Part shown: positions 53,003 to 63,277 of the stretch, piece after piece
Numbering within the stretch: the first letter of the stretch is position 1
How the letters are laid out: each line of letters begins with the position of its first letter
Assembly: GCA_017983675.1 (NCBI GenBank)
Contig: JAGOAZ010000003.1
Location: 160,719 to 224,718 of the forward strand
Direction: 5' to 3'
Length of the DNA: 64,000 nt
DNA from: Fluviicola sp.
GTDB lineage: Bacteria; Bacteroidota; Bacteroidia; Flavobacteriales_D; Crocinitomicaceae
Made by a program: the position numbers and the translations under genes
The notes under the pieces: model-generated
Seen by the model: the letters and a program-made list of their open reading frames with translations, nothing else
Told to the model about the DNA's origin: nothing
Database searches by the model: none

Positions 53003-55097
53003 CGATAAGAAAGCACTTATTTGGAGAGCTACTTTGGTTTACGTAGCTTTCTTTATTGCATTGTTCAGTGTGATTGTAAAAACGTTCATGATTCAAAACG
53101 AAGGGAATGCTGCATTTTTCTCCGAAACGAAAGAGAAAATCCCTACACGAGCGGTTGAACATTTTCCAAGAAGAGGTGAAATTTTGGATCGCAATTTCAC
53201 GCCCTTATTGATTTCGGTTTCCTTGTATGATTTACACATGGATCCAACGGTTATTGATCAAGAGGTGTTTGACAAAGAAATTAGTGATTTGTGTGCGGGT
53301 TTAAGTCAATTGTTTCCTGAAACAACAGCACGTGAATTTGAAAATTACATTAGAAAAGGCCGCGCACGCGGAAAGCGCTATTTGACAATTAAAAATCGTG
53401 CGACAAATGAGCAACGAAGAAGAGTGAATGAATTACCAATTTTCAAATTGGGTAGAAATAAAGGAGGTTTAATCGAAACAAAAGAAACAACCTTACGCAA
53501 ACGTCCGCACGGCGACATGCTAAAACGGACGTTGGGTTATTACCGCATAGATGGGCCCAATACGATAAGCGTTGGATTAGAAGGTGCTTTTAACCAATAT
53601 TTAGCTGGCGAACCTGGTAAAGAAGTAGAGCAAAAAATTTCTTCGGGTTGGAAAAAAACTGGCCAAGTTTTACGTCAACCTATCGAAGGAGCAAACTTGA
53701 TTACTTCATTGGACATGAATATTCAAGAAGTTGCTCATTCTGAGTTATTACGTCAATTGAAAAATCAAGGTGCTAAGAATGGCAGTGTGATTGTAATGGA
53801 TGTGAAAACTGGATTTATTCGCGCTATTGCAAGTTTGCAAGTTGATGAAAAAGGAGAGTACAGCGAAATGTTTAATCATGCGATTGGAACAAAAGAAGTT
53901 CCCGGGTCGACGTTTAAATTGGCTTCCATTATGGCTGCTTTAGAAGATGGGAAAATCAATTTAACCGACACGGTAAATGCAACAGGTGTTTACCAGTTTA
54001 GAGGAGGTAAATTGACAGACTCTAACAAATATGGATACGGAAAAATCACGATCCAAAAAGCTTTTGAAAAATCTTCCAATGTTATTTCAAAAATCATCAA
54101 CGCAGCCTACAGAGATGAGCCTGAGTTGTTTTTAAAGCGGTTAAAAGAGTTTGGATTGACAGAAGCATTAGGCATTGACATCAAAGGAGAAGTAGCGCCA
54201 GTTGTTCATTATCCAGGCTCTAAAGGTTGGTCAGGTTTAACTTTGCCTTGGATGGCGATTGGATACGAATTTCAACAAACGCCATTGCAAACATTAGCGT
54301 TTTACAATGCGGTTGCTAATAATGGTGTTTTTGTAAAACCACAATTTGTAGAGCAGATTAGAAGAGGTGCTCAAGTCATCAAAACATATAAACCAATTGT
54401 GCTTCGTAAAAAAATCTGTTCCGATAACACCTTGAAATTAATGCAAGAATGTTTGGTTGGTGTAGTAAAAAGAGGAACTGGAAGCGATTTACAATCGTCA
54501 CTTTTTGATATAGCAGGAAAAACAGGAACTGCTGTTGTTTTGAATGACAACGGAAAATTTGGAACAGGAGGTGACAAGAAATACCAAGCGTCTTTTTGTG
54601 GTTATTTCCCTGCGAAAGATCCAATTTATTCGTGTATTGTAGTCGTTTCTGCTCCGTCAAAAGACATTTATGGCGCAACTGTATCTGGAACTGTCTTTAC
54701 AGCAATTGCCAACAAAGTATATTCCAACACATTGAAATACCACAAAGCAATTAACGAGGCGAAAAAAAGATCTTTAGAGCCACCAGTATCAATAGATGGT
54801 AATAATAATGACTTAGTTACTATTCTTAAAAAGTTAAAAGTACCCTATCATCAAACAAGTTATTCGGAATGGAGCTCAACAGCTGCTAAACACAATAAAG
54901 TTGTTATATCTCCAATGAAATTCAATAAAAAAGTTGTTCCAAATGTGATTGGTTTGGCTGCACGTGATGCTGTTTACTTGATAGAACGTTTAGGCATGCA
55001 TACCTCTTTACGTGGAAGAGGTAAAGTTGTAACCCAATCAATAAAAGCAGGAACTGTAGCATACAGAGGTGGATTAGTAGAAATTGTTTTGGAATGA
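52995..55097 (+). CDS. ftsI: penicillin-binding protein FtsI (PBP3) with C-terminal PASTA domain
   Basis: The septal transpeptidase has one N-terminal membrane helix (about 12-30), a PBP dimerisation domain with RRGEILDRNFTPL near 60 and a transpeptidase domain with S305-x2-K308 in PGSTFK, the SSN motif at 360-362 and KTGT at 509-512. A PASTA domain at about 643-700 begins VVPNVIGLAARDAVYLIE; it is typical of Bacteroidota and Firmicutes FtsI but absent in E. coli. The 700 aa are longer than E. coli PBP3. The start overlaps ftsL by 8 bp. Confidence 0.95.
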   Translation: MSNDKKALIWRATLVYVAFFIALFSVIVKTFMIQNEGNAAFFSETKEKIPTRAVEHFPRRGEILDRNFTPLLISVSLYDLHMDPTVIDQEVFDKEISDLCAGLSQLFPETTAREFENYIRKGRARGKRYLTIKNRATNEQRRRVNELPIFKLGRNKGGLIETKETTLRKRPHGDMLKRTLGYYRIDGPNTISVGLEGAFNQYLAGEPGKEVEQKISSGWKKTGQVLRQPIEGANLITSLDMNIQEVAHSELLRQLKNQGAKNGSVIVMDVKTGFIRAIASLQVDEKGEYSEMFNHAIGTKEVPGSTFKLASIMAALEDGKINLTDTVNATGVYQFRGGKLTDSNKYGYGKITIQKAFEKSSNVISKIINAAYRDEPELFLKRLKEFGLTEALGIDIKGEVAPVVHYPGSKGWSGLTLPWMAIGYEFQQTPLQTLAFYNAVANNGVFVKPQFVEQIRRGAQVIKTYKPIVLRKKICSDNTLKLMQECLVGVVKRGTGSDLQSSLFDIAGKTGTAVVLNDNGKFGTGGDKKYQASFCGYFPAKDPIYSCIVVVSAPSKDIYGATVSGTVFTAIANKVYSNTLKYHKAINEAKKRSLEPPVSIDGNNNDLVTILKKLKVPYHQTSYSEWSSTAAKHNKVVISPMKFNKKVVPNVIGLAARDAVYLIERLGMHTSLRGRGKVVTQSIKAGTVAYRGGLVEIVLE

Positions 55098-56554
55098 AAT
55101 TAATTAAAGAAATAGCGATACATACTGAAGTGCTTGATTGGATTGGACCGAATGACTTATCTATTGATGCGCTTGTCTTCGATTCTCGAAAAGCTTCAAG
55201 AGCAAACGTATTTGTTGCAATTAAAGGCACAACAGTCGATGGACATCAATTTGTTCAACAAGTTATCGATCAAGGTTGTTTGTGTGTCGTTGTTGAACAA
55301 GTTCAAGAGTTACCTGCAACAGTGACTCAAATCGTTGTTCCTTCAACAGCGAAAGCATTGGGTGAAATGGCACACGCTTTTTATGACTTTCCTTCCAATG
55401 ATATCCAGTTAATTGGTGTTACTGGAACGAATGGCAAAACAACAACAACAACACTTTTACACCGATTATATACGAAACTTGGTTACAAAGTAGGATTGAT
55501 TTCTACGGTTGTCAATTTAATCGGCGAAGAAGAAATTCCTGCAACGCACACAACTCCTGATCCAGTTTCGTTGAATGCCTTGTTAGCTGATATGGTTGCT
55601 GAAGGTTGCGCTTATTGTTTTATGGAAGTTAGTTCCCATGCTGTCGCACAACACCGTATTGCTGGTTTAAACTTTAAAGTTGCTGCGTTTACCAATATCA
55701 CGCACGATCATTTGGATTATCACGGAACATTTAAAGAATACATAAAAGCAAAAAAAGGATTGTTCGACGGATTAGCGAAAGGTGCTCATGCCTTGGTGAA
55801 TGTGGACGATAAAAATGGACGGGTAATGGTGCAAAACACCGTTGCTACTGTTGCAACTTATGCGTTAAAATCGCATGCTGATTTCATGGTGAAAGTATTG
55901 GAAAACAGTTTCAATGGCTTGTTAATCACAATAAATGGAACGGAGTTATGGACGCGTTTAATCGGTGATTTTAATGCGTATAATTTGGCAACGGTTTTTG
56001 GAATAAGCCAATTATTAGGAACCGACAAAATAGAAGTGTTGACAGTTTTAAGTCAATTAGAATCTGTCGACGGTCGTTTTCAATTCATGAAAAGCACAAA
56101 AGGCACAATTGCCATTGTCGATTATGCGCACACACCTGATGCGTTATTGAATGTGTTAAAAACAATTGAGAACATTCGTACACGCAACGAACAAGTTATT
56201 ACTGTTGTAGGTTGCGGAGGTGACCGTGACGCATTAAAGCGACCTGAAATGGCAAAAATTGCTGCGGAAATGAGTAATCGCGTGATTTTGACATCTGATA
56301 ATCCCAGAACAGAGGATCCTCAATCGATTTTAAATCAAATGGAAGTTGGAGTTGAAGCACATCAACGCGCAAAAGTATTGTCGATTCTTGATCGCGACCA
56401 AGCAATTAAAACAGCAGTGACTTTAAGTCAACCAGATGATATTATTCTTATCGCTGGAAAAGGACACGAAAAATACCAAGACATCAATGGCGTGAAACAC
56501 CCTTTTGATGATTATGAAATAGTAAAAAATTACCTTAATAAACTAGATAAATAA
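55094..56554 (+). CDS. murE: UDP-N-acetylmuramoyl-tripeptide synthetase MurE (meso-DAP type)
   Basis: MurE adds the third amino acid of the peptidoglycan stem. The ATP-binding motif [16 protein letters not shown] is near residue 112 and [13 protein letters not shown] near 200. The DNPR motif in [12 protein letters not shown] marks specificity for meso-diaminopimelate. Length is 486 aa. It overlaps ftsI by 4 bp and mraY by 1 bp. Confidence 0.95.
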   Translation: MKLIKEIAIHTEVLDWIGPNDLSIDALVFDSRKASRANVFVAIKGTTVDGHQFVQQVIDQGCLCVVVEQVQELPATVTQIVVPSTAKALGEMAHAFYDFPSNDIQLIGVTGTNGKTTTTTLLHRLYTKLGYKVGLISTVVNLIGEEEIPATHTTPDPVSLNALLADMVAEGCAYCFMEVSSHAVAQHRIAGLNFKVAAFTNITHDHLDYHGTFKEYIKAKKGLFDGLAKGAHALVNVDDKNGRVMVQNTVATVATYALKSHADFMVKVLENSFNGLLITINGTELWTRLIGDFNAYNLATVFGISQLLGTDKIEVLTVLSQLESVDGRFQFMKSTKGTIAIVDYAHTPDALLNVLKTIENIRTRNEQVITVVGCGGDRDALKRPEMAKIAAEMSNRVILTSDNPRTEDPQSILNQMEVGVEAHQRAKVLSILDRDQAIKTAVTLSQPDDIILIAGKGHEKYQDINGVKHPFDDYEIVKNYLNKLDK

Positions 56555-57807
56555 TGTTGACGTATCTCTTTGATTATTTGGAACAATTAGATTTCCCTGG
56601 AGCGGGACTTTTTCAGTTCATTTCGTTCAGAGCTTCAATGGCTTTAATAACATCACTCATCATTTCGATTGTTTTCGGTAAACGGTTGATTTTGTTATTG
56701 CGCAAACAACAAATTGGCGAAACCGTTCGTGATTTAGGGTTAACAGGACAAATTGAAAAACAAGGAACGCCGACAATGGGTGGGTTAATTATCCTTGCCG
56801 CAATACTAATTCCAACATTGTTGTTTGCAAAACTGCATAATGTATATGTGATAACGATGATTTTAGCAACTGTTTGGCTTGGTGCAATTGGATTTATCGA
56901 TGATTACATCAAGGTTTTCAAGAAAAACAAAGAAGGGTTAAAAGGTCGTTTTAAAGTTGTTGGTCAAATCGGTGTAGGAATTATTGTTGGCTCAATCATG
57001 TATTTCCATCCAGATGTTCAAGTGCACAAACGTGTTGCAGCTGATTATCAACTACAAGCAGGGGAAGCAATTGTCTCTCACCAACACGTGAATGCTTCAG
57101 ATGATAAAAACGATCACTCAAAATGGATTGTGACAAGAGATATGACGACAACAATTCCTTTCGTGAAAAATAACGAATTCAATTACAATTGGTTAATCGG
57201 TGATATCGATAAATCATATGGTTGGTTATTGTTTATTCCATTTGTCATTATCGTTGTAATTGCGGTTTCAAATGGCGCAAACATGACCGACGGACTCGAT
57301 GGTTTAGCAACTGGAACCAGTGCGATTGCAGGGATAGCATTAGCGATTTTAGCTTATGTAACTTCTAATATTCGCTTTGCGGATTACCTCGATGTGATGT
57401 ATATCCCATACGCAGAAGAATTGGTGATTTTCATTGCAGCATTTGTTGGAGCTTGTGTAGGATTCTTGTGGTACAATAGTTATCCAGCGCAAGTTTTCAT
57501 GGGCGACACAGGAAGTTTAGCATTGGGTGGAATCATTGCAGTTTTTGCCATCTCAATCCGTAAGGAGTTATTGATTCCAGTTTTGTGCGGGATCTTCTTA
57601 GTAGAAAATCTATCAGTGATTTTACAAGTTGGGTACTTCAAGTATACCAAGAAAAGATTCGGTGAAGGCAAGCGTATTTTCTTGATGGCTCCTTTGCATC
57701 ATCATTACCAGAAAAAAGGATTGCACGAAGCTAAAATAGTTGCGCGTTTTTGGATTGTAGCTGTTTTGTTAGCTGTTGTCACTATCGTAACATTGAAATT
57801 GCGTTAA
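56554..57807 (+). CDS. mraY: phospho-N-acetylmuramoyl-pentapeptide transferase MraY
   Basis: MraY makes lipid I on the cytoplasmic face of the inner membrane. The 417-aa protein has about ten helices. It contains [14 protein letters not shown], the [14 protein letters not shown] motif with the Asp pair, [13 protein letters not shown] with catalytic Asp, and [13 protein letters not shown] near the C-terminus. A long hydrophilic insertion (about residues 155-215) makes it larger than the about 360-aa E. coli enzyme, as usual in Bacteroidota. Start and stop each overlap the neighbours by one base (TAATG). Confidence 0.95.
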   Translation: MLTYLFDYLEQLDFPGAGLFQFISFRASMALITSLIISIVFGKRLILLLRKQQIGETVRDLGLTGQIEKQGTPTMGGLIILAAILIPTLLFAKLHNVYVITMILATVWLGAIGFIDDYIKVFKKNKEGLKGRFKVVGQIGVGIIVGSIMYFHPDVQVHKRVAADYQLQAGEAIVSHQHVNASDDKNDHSKWIVTRDMTTTIPFVKNNEFNYNWLIGDIDKSYGWLLFIPFVIIVVIAVSNGANMTDGLDGLATGTSAIAGIALAILAYVTSNIRFADYLDVMYIPYAEELVIFIAAFVGACVGFLWYNSYPAQVFMGDTGSLALGGIIAVFAISIRKELLIPVLCGIFLVENLSVILQVGYFKYTKKRFGEGKRIFLMAPLHHHYQKKGLHEAKIVARFWIVAVLLAVVTIVTLKLR

Positions 57808-59150
57808 TGAATATTCAACATAAAATAGTGGTTATTCTGGGCGCTGGCGAAAGTGGCGTTGGTGCAGCAATTCTTGCTCAAAAAATGGGTGCAACTGTTT
57901 TTGTGTCTGATTTTGGTAAAATTAATGCTGAATACCAAGAAGAGTTAAATCGATTTGGCTTGACTTGGGAACAAGAACAGCACACGATGGATAAAATCCT
58001 TGCGGCAGATGTAGTCATTAAGTCGCCTGGTATTCCTGAAAAAGCACCTGTAATGAAAGCTGTTCGCGAAAAAGGTATCCGCGTCGTTTCCGAAATAGAA
58101 TTTGCGGGATATTTTACAACGGCTAAAAAAATATGTATTACAGGTAGTAATGGTAAAACAACTACTACGATGTTGATTCACCACATGCTTAAAAAAGCGG
58201 GATTAAATGTCGGATTAGCTGGGAATGTTGGGTATAGTTTAGCGAAGCAAGTTGCGGAAGAAAACCACGATTATTATGTAATTGAATTGAGTTCTTTTCA
58301 ATTGGATGACATGACAGATTTCAAAGCTGAAATAGCCATTTTAACAAACATTACACCCGATCATTTAGATCGCTACGACTATGTCATGCAGAACTATGTG
58401 AACTCAAAATTCAGAATACTCAACAACCAAACTGCTGCCGATTATTTTATATACAATGCAGACGATGCAACAATAGTTGCTGAAATAGAAAAAAGAACAC
58501 TTACAGCAAAAGCTTTGCCTTTCTCTATGGAAAAAGAAATAGCAGAAGGAGCGTATACAGCAAACAAACAACTCATTATAAATTTTAACAATCAATTCAG
58601 TATGTCAATTCACGATTTAGCATTAAAGGGTAGACACAACACCCAAAATTCCCTCGCTTCAGGTTTAGCAGGAAGAATATTAGATATTCGCAAAGAAGTT
58701 GTGCGCGAAAGCTTAATGGATTTTGTAAACGTAGAACACCGTTTAGAATTCGTTGCTAAAGTTTGTGGTATTGAATTCATCAATGATTCAAAAGCGACGA
58801 ACATCAATTCAACTTGGTTTGCTTTAGAAAGCATGGAGCAACCAACTGTATGGATCGTTGGTGGAGTTGATAAAGGAAACGATTATTCCGAATTGACTGC
58901 CTTGGTGAAAGAAAAAGTGTCAGCAATCATTTGCTTAGGGAAAGACAATCAAAAAATAATTGATGCTTTTTCTGATGTAGTTGAAACAATCGTTGAGGCA
59001 AATTCTGCAATGGAAGCTGTCGCATTTGGTTACCGTTTGGCGAAAAAAGATCAAACTGTTTTGTTGTCACCTGCATGTGCTAGTTTTGATTTGTTCGAAA
59101 ACTACGAAGACAGAGGAAATCAATTCAAACAAGCAGTTCGTTCATTATAA
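57807..59150 (+). CDS. murD: UDP-N-acetylmuramoylalanine-D-glutamate ligase MurD
   Basis: MurD adds D-Glu to UDP-MurNAc-L-Ala. The N-terminal Rossmann domain starts VVILGAGESGVGAA. The ATP motif ITGSNGKTTTTMLIH is near residue 111, ELSSFQLDD near 157, and the C-terminal domain has INDSKATN and LLSPACASFDLF. The ATG at 57807 (447 aa) overlaps the mraY stop by one base, in the same way as mraY overlaps murE. Confidence 0.95.
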   Translation: MNIQHKIVVILGAGESGVGAAILAQKMGATVFVSDFGKINAEYQEELNRFGLTWEQEQHTMDKILAADVVIKSPGIPEKAPVMKAVREKGIRVVSEIEFAGYFTTAKKICITGSNGKTTTTMLIHHMLKKAGLNVGLAGNVGYSLAKQVAEENHDYYVIELSSFQLDDMTDFKAEIAILTNITPDHLDRYDYVMQNYVNSKFRILNNQTAADYFIYNADDATIVAEIEKRTLTAKALPFSMEKEIAEGAYTANKQLIINFNNQFSMSIHDLALKGRHNTQNSLASGLAGRILDIRKEVVRESLMDFVNVEHRLEFVAKVCGIEFINDSKATNINSTWFALESMEQPTVWIVGGVDKGNDYSELTALVKEKVSAIICLGKDNQKIIDAFSDVVETIVEANSAMEAVAFGYRLAKKDQTVLLSPACASFDLFENYEDRGNQFKQAVRSL

Positions 59151-59158
59151 TTTCCAAC

Positions 59159-59632
59159 ATGGAATTAAAACGTAAAATAGCTGAAAATCCGTTATTGGAA
59201 GCGCGTGCCGAAGCATTGAAAAATGCCAAAAGTCAGTCGCTCCGTCCCTTGGGGAAACTTTGGGGGATGGATATTTTTACGTGGGTAAATCCATCAGTGT
59301 TTGAATTAGCTGCGACGATTCATTCATTTCCATTTCCGGTTTATTTATTTGCACCAGCACAATTAATTATTGAGTTTGCAATGGTAGATGATGAAACCTT
59401 GAAATTAGTGAGTTGGATCGGTCAATACGACAAAAATGTAACTGAAATTGACGCGTCAATTAGTTCTGAAGCAATTCAATTTTCCGCAACAAATTCAGTT
59501 TCAGAAACAAGTGATTTAATGCGCTTAAATAGGATGGATCGTCATATCGTTTTGTTTGTAGCAGCAGGAAATGAATGGAAGTCGAAAATAAATGAATTTG
59601 AAGAATTTGTGAAAACAGCTCAGCAATCATGA
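59159..59632 (+). CDS. unknown protein encoded between murD and ftsW
   Basis: I do not recognise this 157-aa protein. It has no clear signal peptide or strong membrane helix. A semi-hydrophobic centre (HSFPFPVYLFAPAQLIIEFAMV) precedes an acidic, Ser/Thr-rich part (EIDASISSEAIQFSATNSVS) and a C-terminal helix. The start is 8 nt after murD and its stop overlaps ftsW by 4 bp, so it is translated as part of the dcw operon. Its place suggests a role in or near the FtsW/divisome step, but this is context only. Confidence 0.7.
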   Translation: MELKRKIAENPLLEARAEALKNAKSQSLRPLGKLWGMDIFTWVNPSVFELAATIHSFPFPVYLFAPAQLIIEFAMVDDETLKLVSWIGQYDKNVTEIDASISSEAIQFSATNSVSETSDLMRLNRMDRHIVLFVAAGNEWKSKINEFEEFVKTAQQS

Positions 59633-60801
59633 TACAATTATTACGCAAATATTTCAAAGGGGACATGGTGATTTGGGTTATTACCCTTATCCTTCTTGGT
59701 TTTTCACTGGTTTCAGTGTATAGTTTTGTGCCTATCCTTGTTAAAATGGAAGGTGGGACACCCTTTAAATATTTGTTCAAGCATTTTGTATACATCGTTT
59801 TAGCGGTTTTGTCGATGTATTGGATACACAAAAAAGATCCCAAATACATTTCTCAATTATCAAAGATTATTTACTACGGATCTGTCGTTTTATTGGTGTT
59901 TACGATGTTCTTTGGAACAAAAGTAAACGAGGCGGGGCGCTGGGTGAAAATACCTTTTGTAGGGTTGACATTTCAATCCTCCGATTTTGCCAAATTAGCC
60001 CTCATCATCTACGTTTCACGCTTGTTGTACAAAAAACGTGAAAACTTGAATTCATGGAAAGAAGGATTCTTTCCAGTAATGTTGCCGATAATAGTTATTT
60101 GTGGGTTGATTGTTAAAGATAACTTTTCAACGGCAGCAATTTTATTCATGATTTCTTTTACATTACTTTTTGTTGGTCGCGTACCTATTATAAAACTAAC
60201 ATCAGTCATTGCTGGTGGAGTCTTATTGTTTATGATGATTGTAGGGGTGCATAAAGCACTTCCTGATTTAAATATATTACCACGGTATGAAACGTGGGTC
60301 AACCGCTTTAATAACAAATTAGAAGGTAATTCCGATATTGATGCGGCAGGGAATTTACAAGCTAACAATGCCGAACAAGCAATTTATTTAGGAGGTATTT
60401 TAGGTCAAGGTATTGGCAAGGGGAAAGTAAAAGAATTTATTCCTGAAGCCTATGCCGATTTTTTCTATGCCTCTTTTGTGGAAGAATTTGGTCTAATTGC
60501 AGCAATTATTTTGATATTGTTTTACCTGATATTATTTTATAGGATCATGCGCATAGCGCTGAAATCCGACAAACTGTTCGAAACATATCTCAGTATTGGG
60601 ATTGGAATTTTATTGTTGTCGCAAGCAACAGTTAATATGATGGTTTGTACTGGCATTTTCCCTGTTACAGGGCAAAATATGCCGTTTTTAGCAATGGGTG
60701 GATCAGCCATGATTATGGCTTGTATTTCAATTGGTATCGTGCAAAGTATCGCTTGTCGACAATTGCCAGATGATGATAAAATTAGTACTGAAAACGCATG
60801 A
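59629..60801 (+). CDS. ftsW: septal peptidoglycan polymerase FtsW
   Basis: FtsW is the SEDS-family glycosyltransferase that polymerises lipid II at the septum with FtsI. The 390-aa protein has ten membrane helices. SEDS features include VKIPFVGLTFQSSDFAKLALI near 105-125, LVGRVPIIKL, the periplasmic loop with GNSDIDAAGNLQANNAEQAI, and YADFFYASFVEEFGLIAAI. It overlaps the unknown gene and murG by 4 bp each. Confidence 0.93.
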   Translation: MIQLLRKYFKGDMVIWVITLILLGFSLVSVYSFVPILVKMEGGTPFKYLFKHFVYIVLAVLSMYWIHKKDPKYISQLSKIIYYGSVVLLVFTMFFGTKVNEAGRWVKIPFVGLTFQSSDFAKLALIIYVSRLLYKKRENLNSWKEGFFPVMLPIIVICGLIVKDNFSTAAILFMISFTLLFVGRVPIIKLTSVIAGGVLLFMMIVGVHKALPDLNILPRYETWVNRFNNKLEGNSDIDAAGNLQANNAEQAIYLGGILGQGIGKGKVKEFIPEAYADFFYASFVEEFGLIAAIILILFYLILFYRIMRIALKSDKLFETYLSIGIGILLLSQATVNMMVCTGIFPVTGQNMPFLAMGGSAMIMACISIGIVQSIACRQLPDDDKISTENA

Positions 60802-61907
60802 AAAAAATTGAACGAGTAATCATCTCTGGTGGTGGAACTGGAGGTCATATTTTTCCGGCGATAGCAATTGCCAATGAAATCAAAGCACAGAATCCCGATG
60901 TGGCAATAACTTTTGTTGGCGCGGAAGGAAAAATGGAAATGGAAAAAGTTCCTGCTGCGGGTTATTCAATTATTGGCTTACCAATAGTTGGTTTTCAACG
61001 GAAATTGACCCTTTCTAATTTTATTCTCCCATTTAAATTATTAAAAAGCTTGTGGAAAGCGCGTTCAATCATTAAACGTTTAAAACCTCAAGTGGTTATC
61101 GGAGTTGGTGGTTATGCAAGTGGCCCAACCTTAAAAATGGCCCAACAATTGGGTGTTTCAACCGTCATTCAAGAACAAAATTCTTTTCCTGGAAAAACAA
61201 ATCGCTTGTTGGCGAAAAAAGTAGTACGCGTTTGTACAGCATATCAAGGATTGGACAACGTTTTTCCTGCTGATAAAATAAGATTAACAGGAAATCCCGT
61301 TCGTTCAGAATTAGCATCAATATCAATCGATAAAGCAACTGCTTTTTCTTTTTTTGAAGGCTTAGATGCAAGTAAAAAAACAATTTTAGTCATTGGTGGA
61401 AGTTTGGGTGCTCGGACGTTGAATGAAGCTGTTCAATTTAGCTTACAAGCAATGACCGATGCTGGATATCAAATTATTTGGCAATGTGGAAAGTTTTATC
61501 ACAACCAAATGCGGGCATTTTTAGATGAAAAACCGTACGAAGGCGTTTATTTATGCGATTTTATTGCACGAATGGATGCAGCATATACAGCCGCAGACTG
61601 TATCGTCTCGCGCGCAGGCGCCTTATCCATATCTGAATTATGTTTGATTGGGAAGCCAACTGTCTTGGTGCCTTCTCCAAATGTTTCGGAAGATCATCAA
61701 ACCAAAAATGCAATGGCTTTGGTCGCTAACGATGCCGCACTTTTAGTGACTGATGCAGTTGCAAAAAACACCTTGTTTGATGAAGTAATGACCATGCTTA
61801 ATAATGAAGAACGTAGCAATCAATTAGCACAAAATTGTAAGAAAATGGGCTTGCCCAATGCGACAAAGGACATCGTTAAAATTATAACAGAAATAGTAAA
61901 CAAATGA
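60798..61907 (+). CDS. murG: UDP-N-acetylglucosamine transferase MurG
   Basis: MurG adds GlcNAc to lipid I to make lipid II. The first G-loop ISGGGTGGHIFPAIAIA is at about 8-24, VIGVGGYASGPTLKMA near 98, the EQNSFPGKTNR segment near 125, and the donor-site GGSLGARTLNEAV and CIVSRAGALSISELCLIGKP in the C-terminal half. It is 369 aa long. It overlaps ftsW and murC by 4 bp each. Confidence 0.95.
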   Translation: MKKIERVIISGGGTGGHIFPAIAIANEIKAQNPDVAITFVGAEGKMEMEKVPAAGYSIIGLPIVGFQRKLTLSNFILPFKLLKSLWKARSIIKRLKPQVVIGVGGYASGPTLKMAQQLGVSTVIQEQNSFPGKTNRLLAKKVVRVCTAYQGLDNVFPADKIRLTGNPVRSELASISIDKATAFSFFEGLDASKKTILVIGGSLGARTLNEAVQFSLQAMTDAGYQIIWQCGKFYHNQMRAFLDEKPYEGVYLCDFIARMDAAYTAADCIVSRAGALSISELCLIGKPTVLVPSPNVSEDHQTKNAMALVANDAALLVTDAVAKNTLFDEVMTMLNNEERSNQLAQNCKKMGLPNATKDIVKIITEIVNK

Positions 61908-63277
61908 ATCAGCTGGAAGGTGTAAAACGGTTTTATTTCATCGGTATTGGGGGCATTGGTATGTCCGCTTTAGCACGTTATTTTTTTTCGAAAGGATATG
62001 CTGTCGCTGGTTATGATAAAACACCTTCGCCCCTGACTGATCAATTGCAACAAGAAGGTATTTTAATTCATTTTACTGATTTAGGAAAAAATATTCCAGC
62101 ACCATATCATGAGGTGGAAGGGACGGTTGTTGTTTATACGCCTGCTATCCCTAAAAACATGCAGGAATTGTGTTTCGTACAACAACAGCATGTCGTTTAC
62201 AAACGCAGTGAAGTTTTAGGATTGATTACCAAAACGAGTAAAGGAATTGGCGTGGCTGGCACACATGGAAAAACAACAACTTCAACGATGTTAGCACATG
62301 TAATGCATCAATCACAAACAAAATGTGCTGCATTTTTAGGAGGAATTTCAACAAATCTACAATCAAATGTTCTGGTAGATAGTTCGGCTGAATATACCAT
62401 AGTTGAAGCAGATGAATTTGACCGTTCATTTTTACGCTTATCGCCCTTTGCAAGTATTATTACTGCAATGGATCCCGATCACCTAGATATTTATGGAACC
62501 GCATCAGCTTTCTACGATACTTTCCAACAATATGCTGATAAACACAGTGGGAAAACCTTGGTTTATAAACACGATTTACCACTAAAAAACACTGGGTTCA
62601 ACGCAATTTCTTATGGTTTAAATCAACCAGACGCTACTGTTTTTGGAACGAATTTAACTGCTGAAAACGGACGTTTTTTGATGGATATTTCAGGTCCTTT
62701 TGGAAAATGGGAGGCTGTTGAGCTTGGATTGCCGGGAATTCATAATGCAGAAAATGCCTTAGCGGTTGTAGCGATGTGCCATGATATCGGTTTGTCAGCT
62801 GATGAAATTCGAGCTGGGTTGCAAAGTTTTAGAGGTGTAAAAAGACGATTTGAATACCAAGTGCGTACGCCAGATTTTGTTTATATTGATGACTATGCGC
62901 ATCATCCAACAGAAATTGCTGCGCTCGTTTCTTCCGTTCGGATGATTTATCCAGATAAGAAAATAGCAGGAATTTTTCAACCGCATCTATTCTCTAGAAC
63001 ACAAGACTTTTTTGATGGATTTGTCAAAGAATTAAGTCAACTTGATGAAGTATTATTATTGCCAATATATCCAGCACGTGAAGAGCCTATTGAAGGGGTA
63101 AGAAGTGATGTGTTGGTCGCTCAAATTGGCAACAAAGCAACTTTAGTGTCAACGGAAGATGTATTGGATTGGTCTAAAAATACGGATGCTGCTGTTGTGC
63201 TTACAATAGGTGCGGGAGATATAGATCGTATTGTTCCGGAATTAACAACAATATTTGAACGCAATCATCATGAATAA
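61904..63277 (+). CDS. murC: UDP-N-acetylmuramate-L-alanine ligase MurC
   Basis: MurC adds L-Ala to UDP-MurNAc, the first stem-peptide step. The N-terminal motif FIGIGGIGMSALARYF, the ATP loop AGTHGKTTTSTMLAH near residue 118, EADEFDRSFL near 165 and YIDDYAHHPTEIAAL near 328 are all present. The length of 457 aa is standard. It overlaps the ftsQ start by 8 bp. Confidence 0.95.
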   Translation: MNQLEGVKRFYFIGIGGIGMSALARYFFSKGYAVAGYDKTPSPLTDQLQQEGILIHFTDLGKNIPAPYHEVEGTVVVYTPAIPKNMQELCFVQQQHVVYKRSEVLGLITKTSKGIGVAGTHGKTTTSTMLAHVMHQSQTKCAAFLGGISTNLQSNVLVDSSAEYTIVEADEFDRSFLRLSPFASIITAMDPDHLDIYGTASAFYDTFQQYADKHSGKTLVYKHDLPLKNTGFNAISYGLNQPDATVFGTNLTAENGRFLMDISGPFGKWEAVELGLPGIHNAENALAVVAMCHDIGLSADEIRAGLQSFRGVKRRFEYQVRTPDFVYIDDYAHHPTEIAALVSSVRMIYPDKKIAGIFQPHLFSRTQDFFDGFVKELSQLDEVLLLPIYPAREEPIEGVRSDVLVAQIGNKATLVSTEDVLDWSKNTDAAVVLTIGAGDIDRIVPELTTIFERNHHE

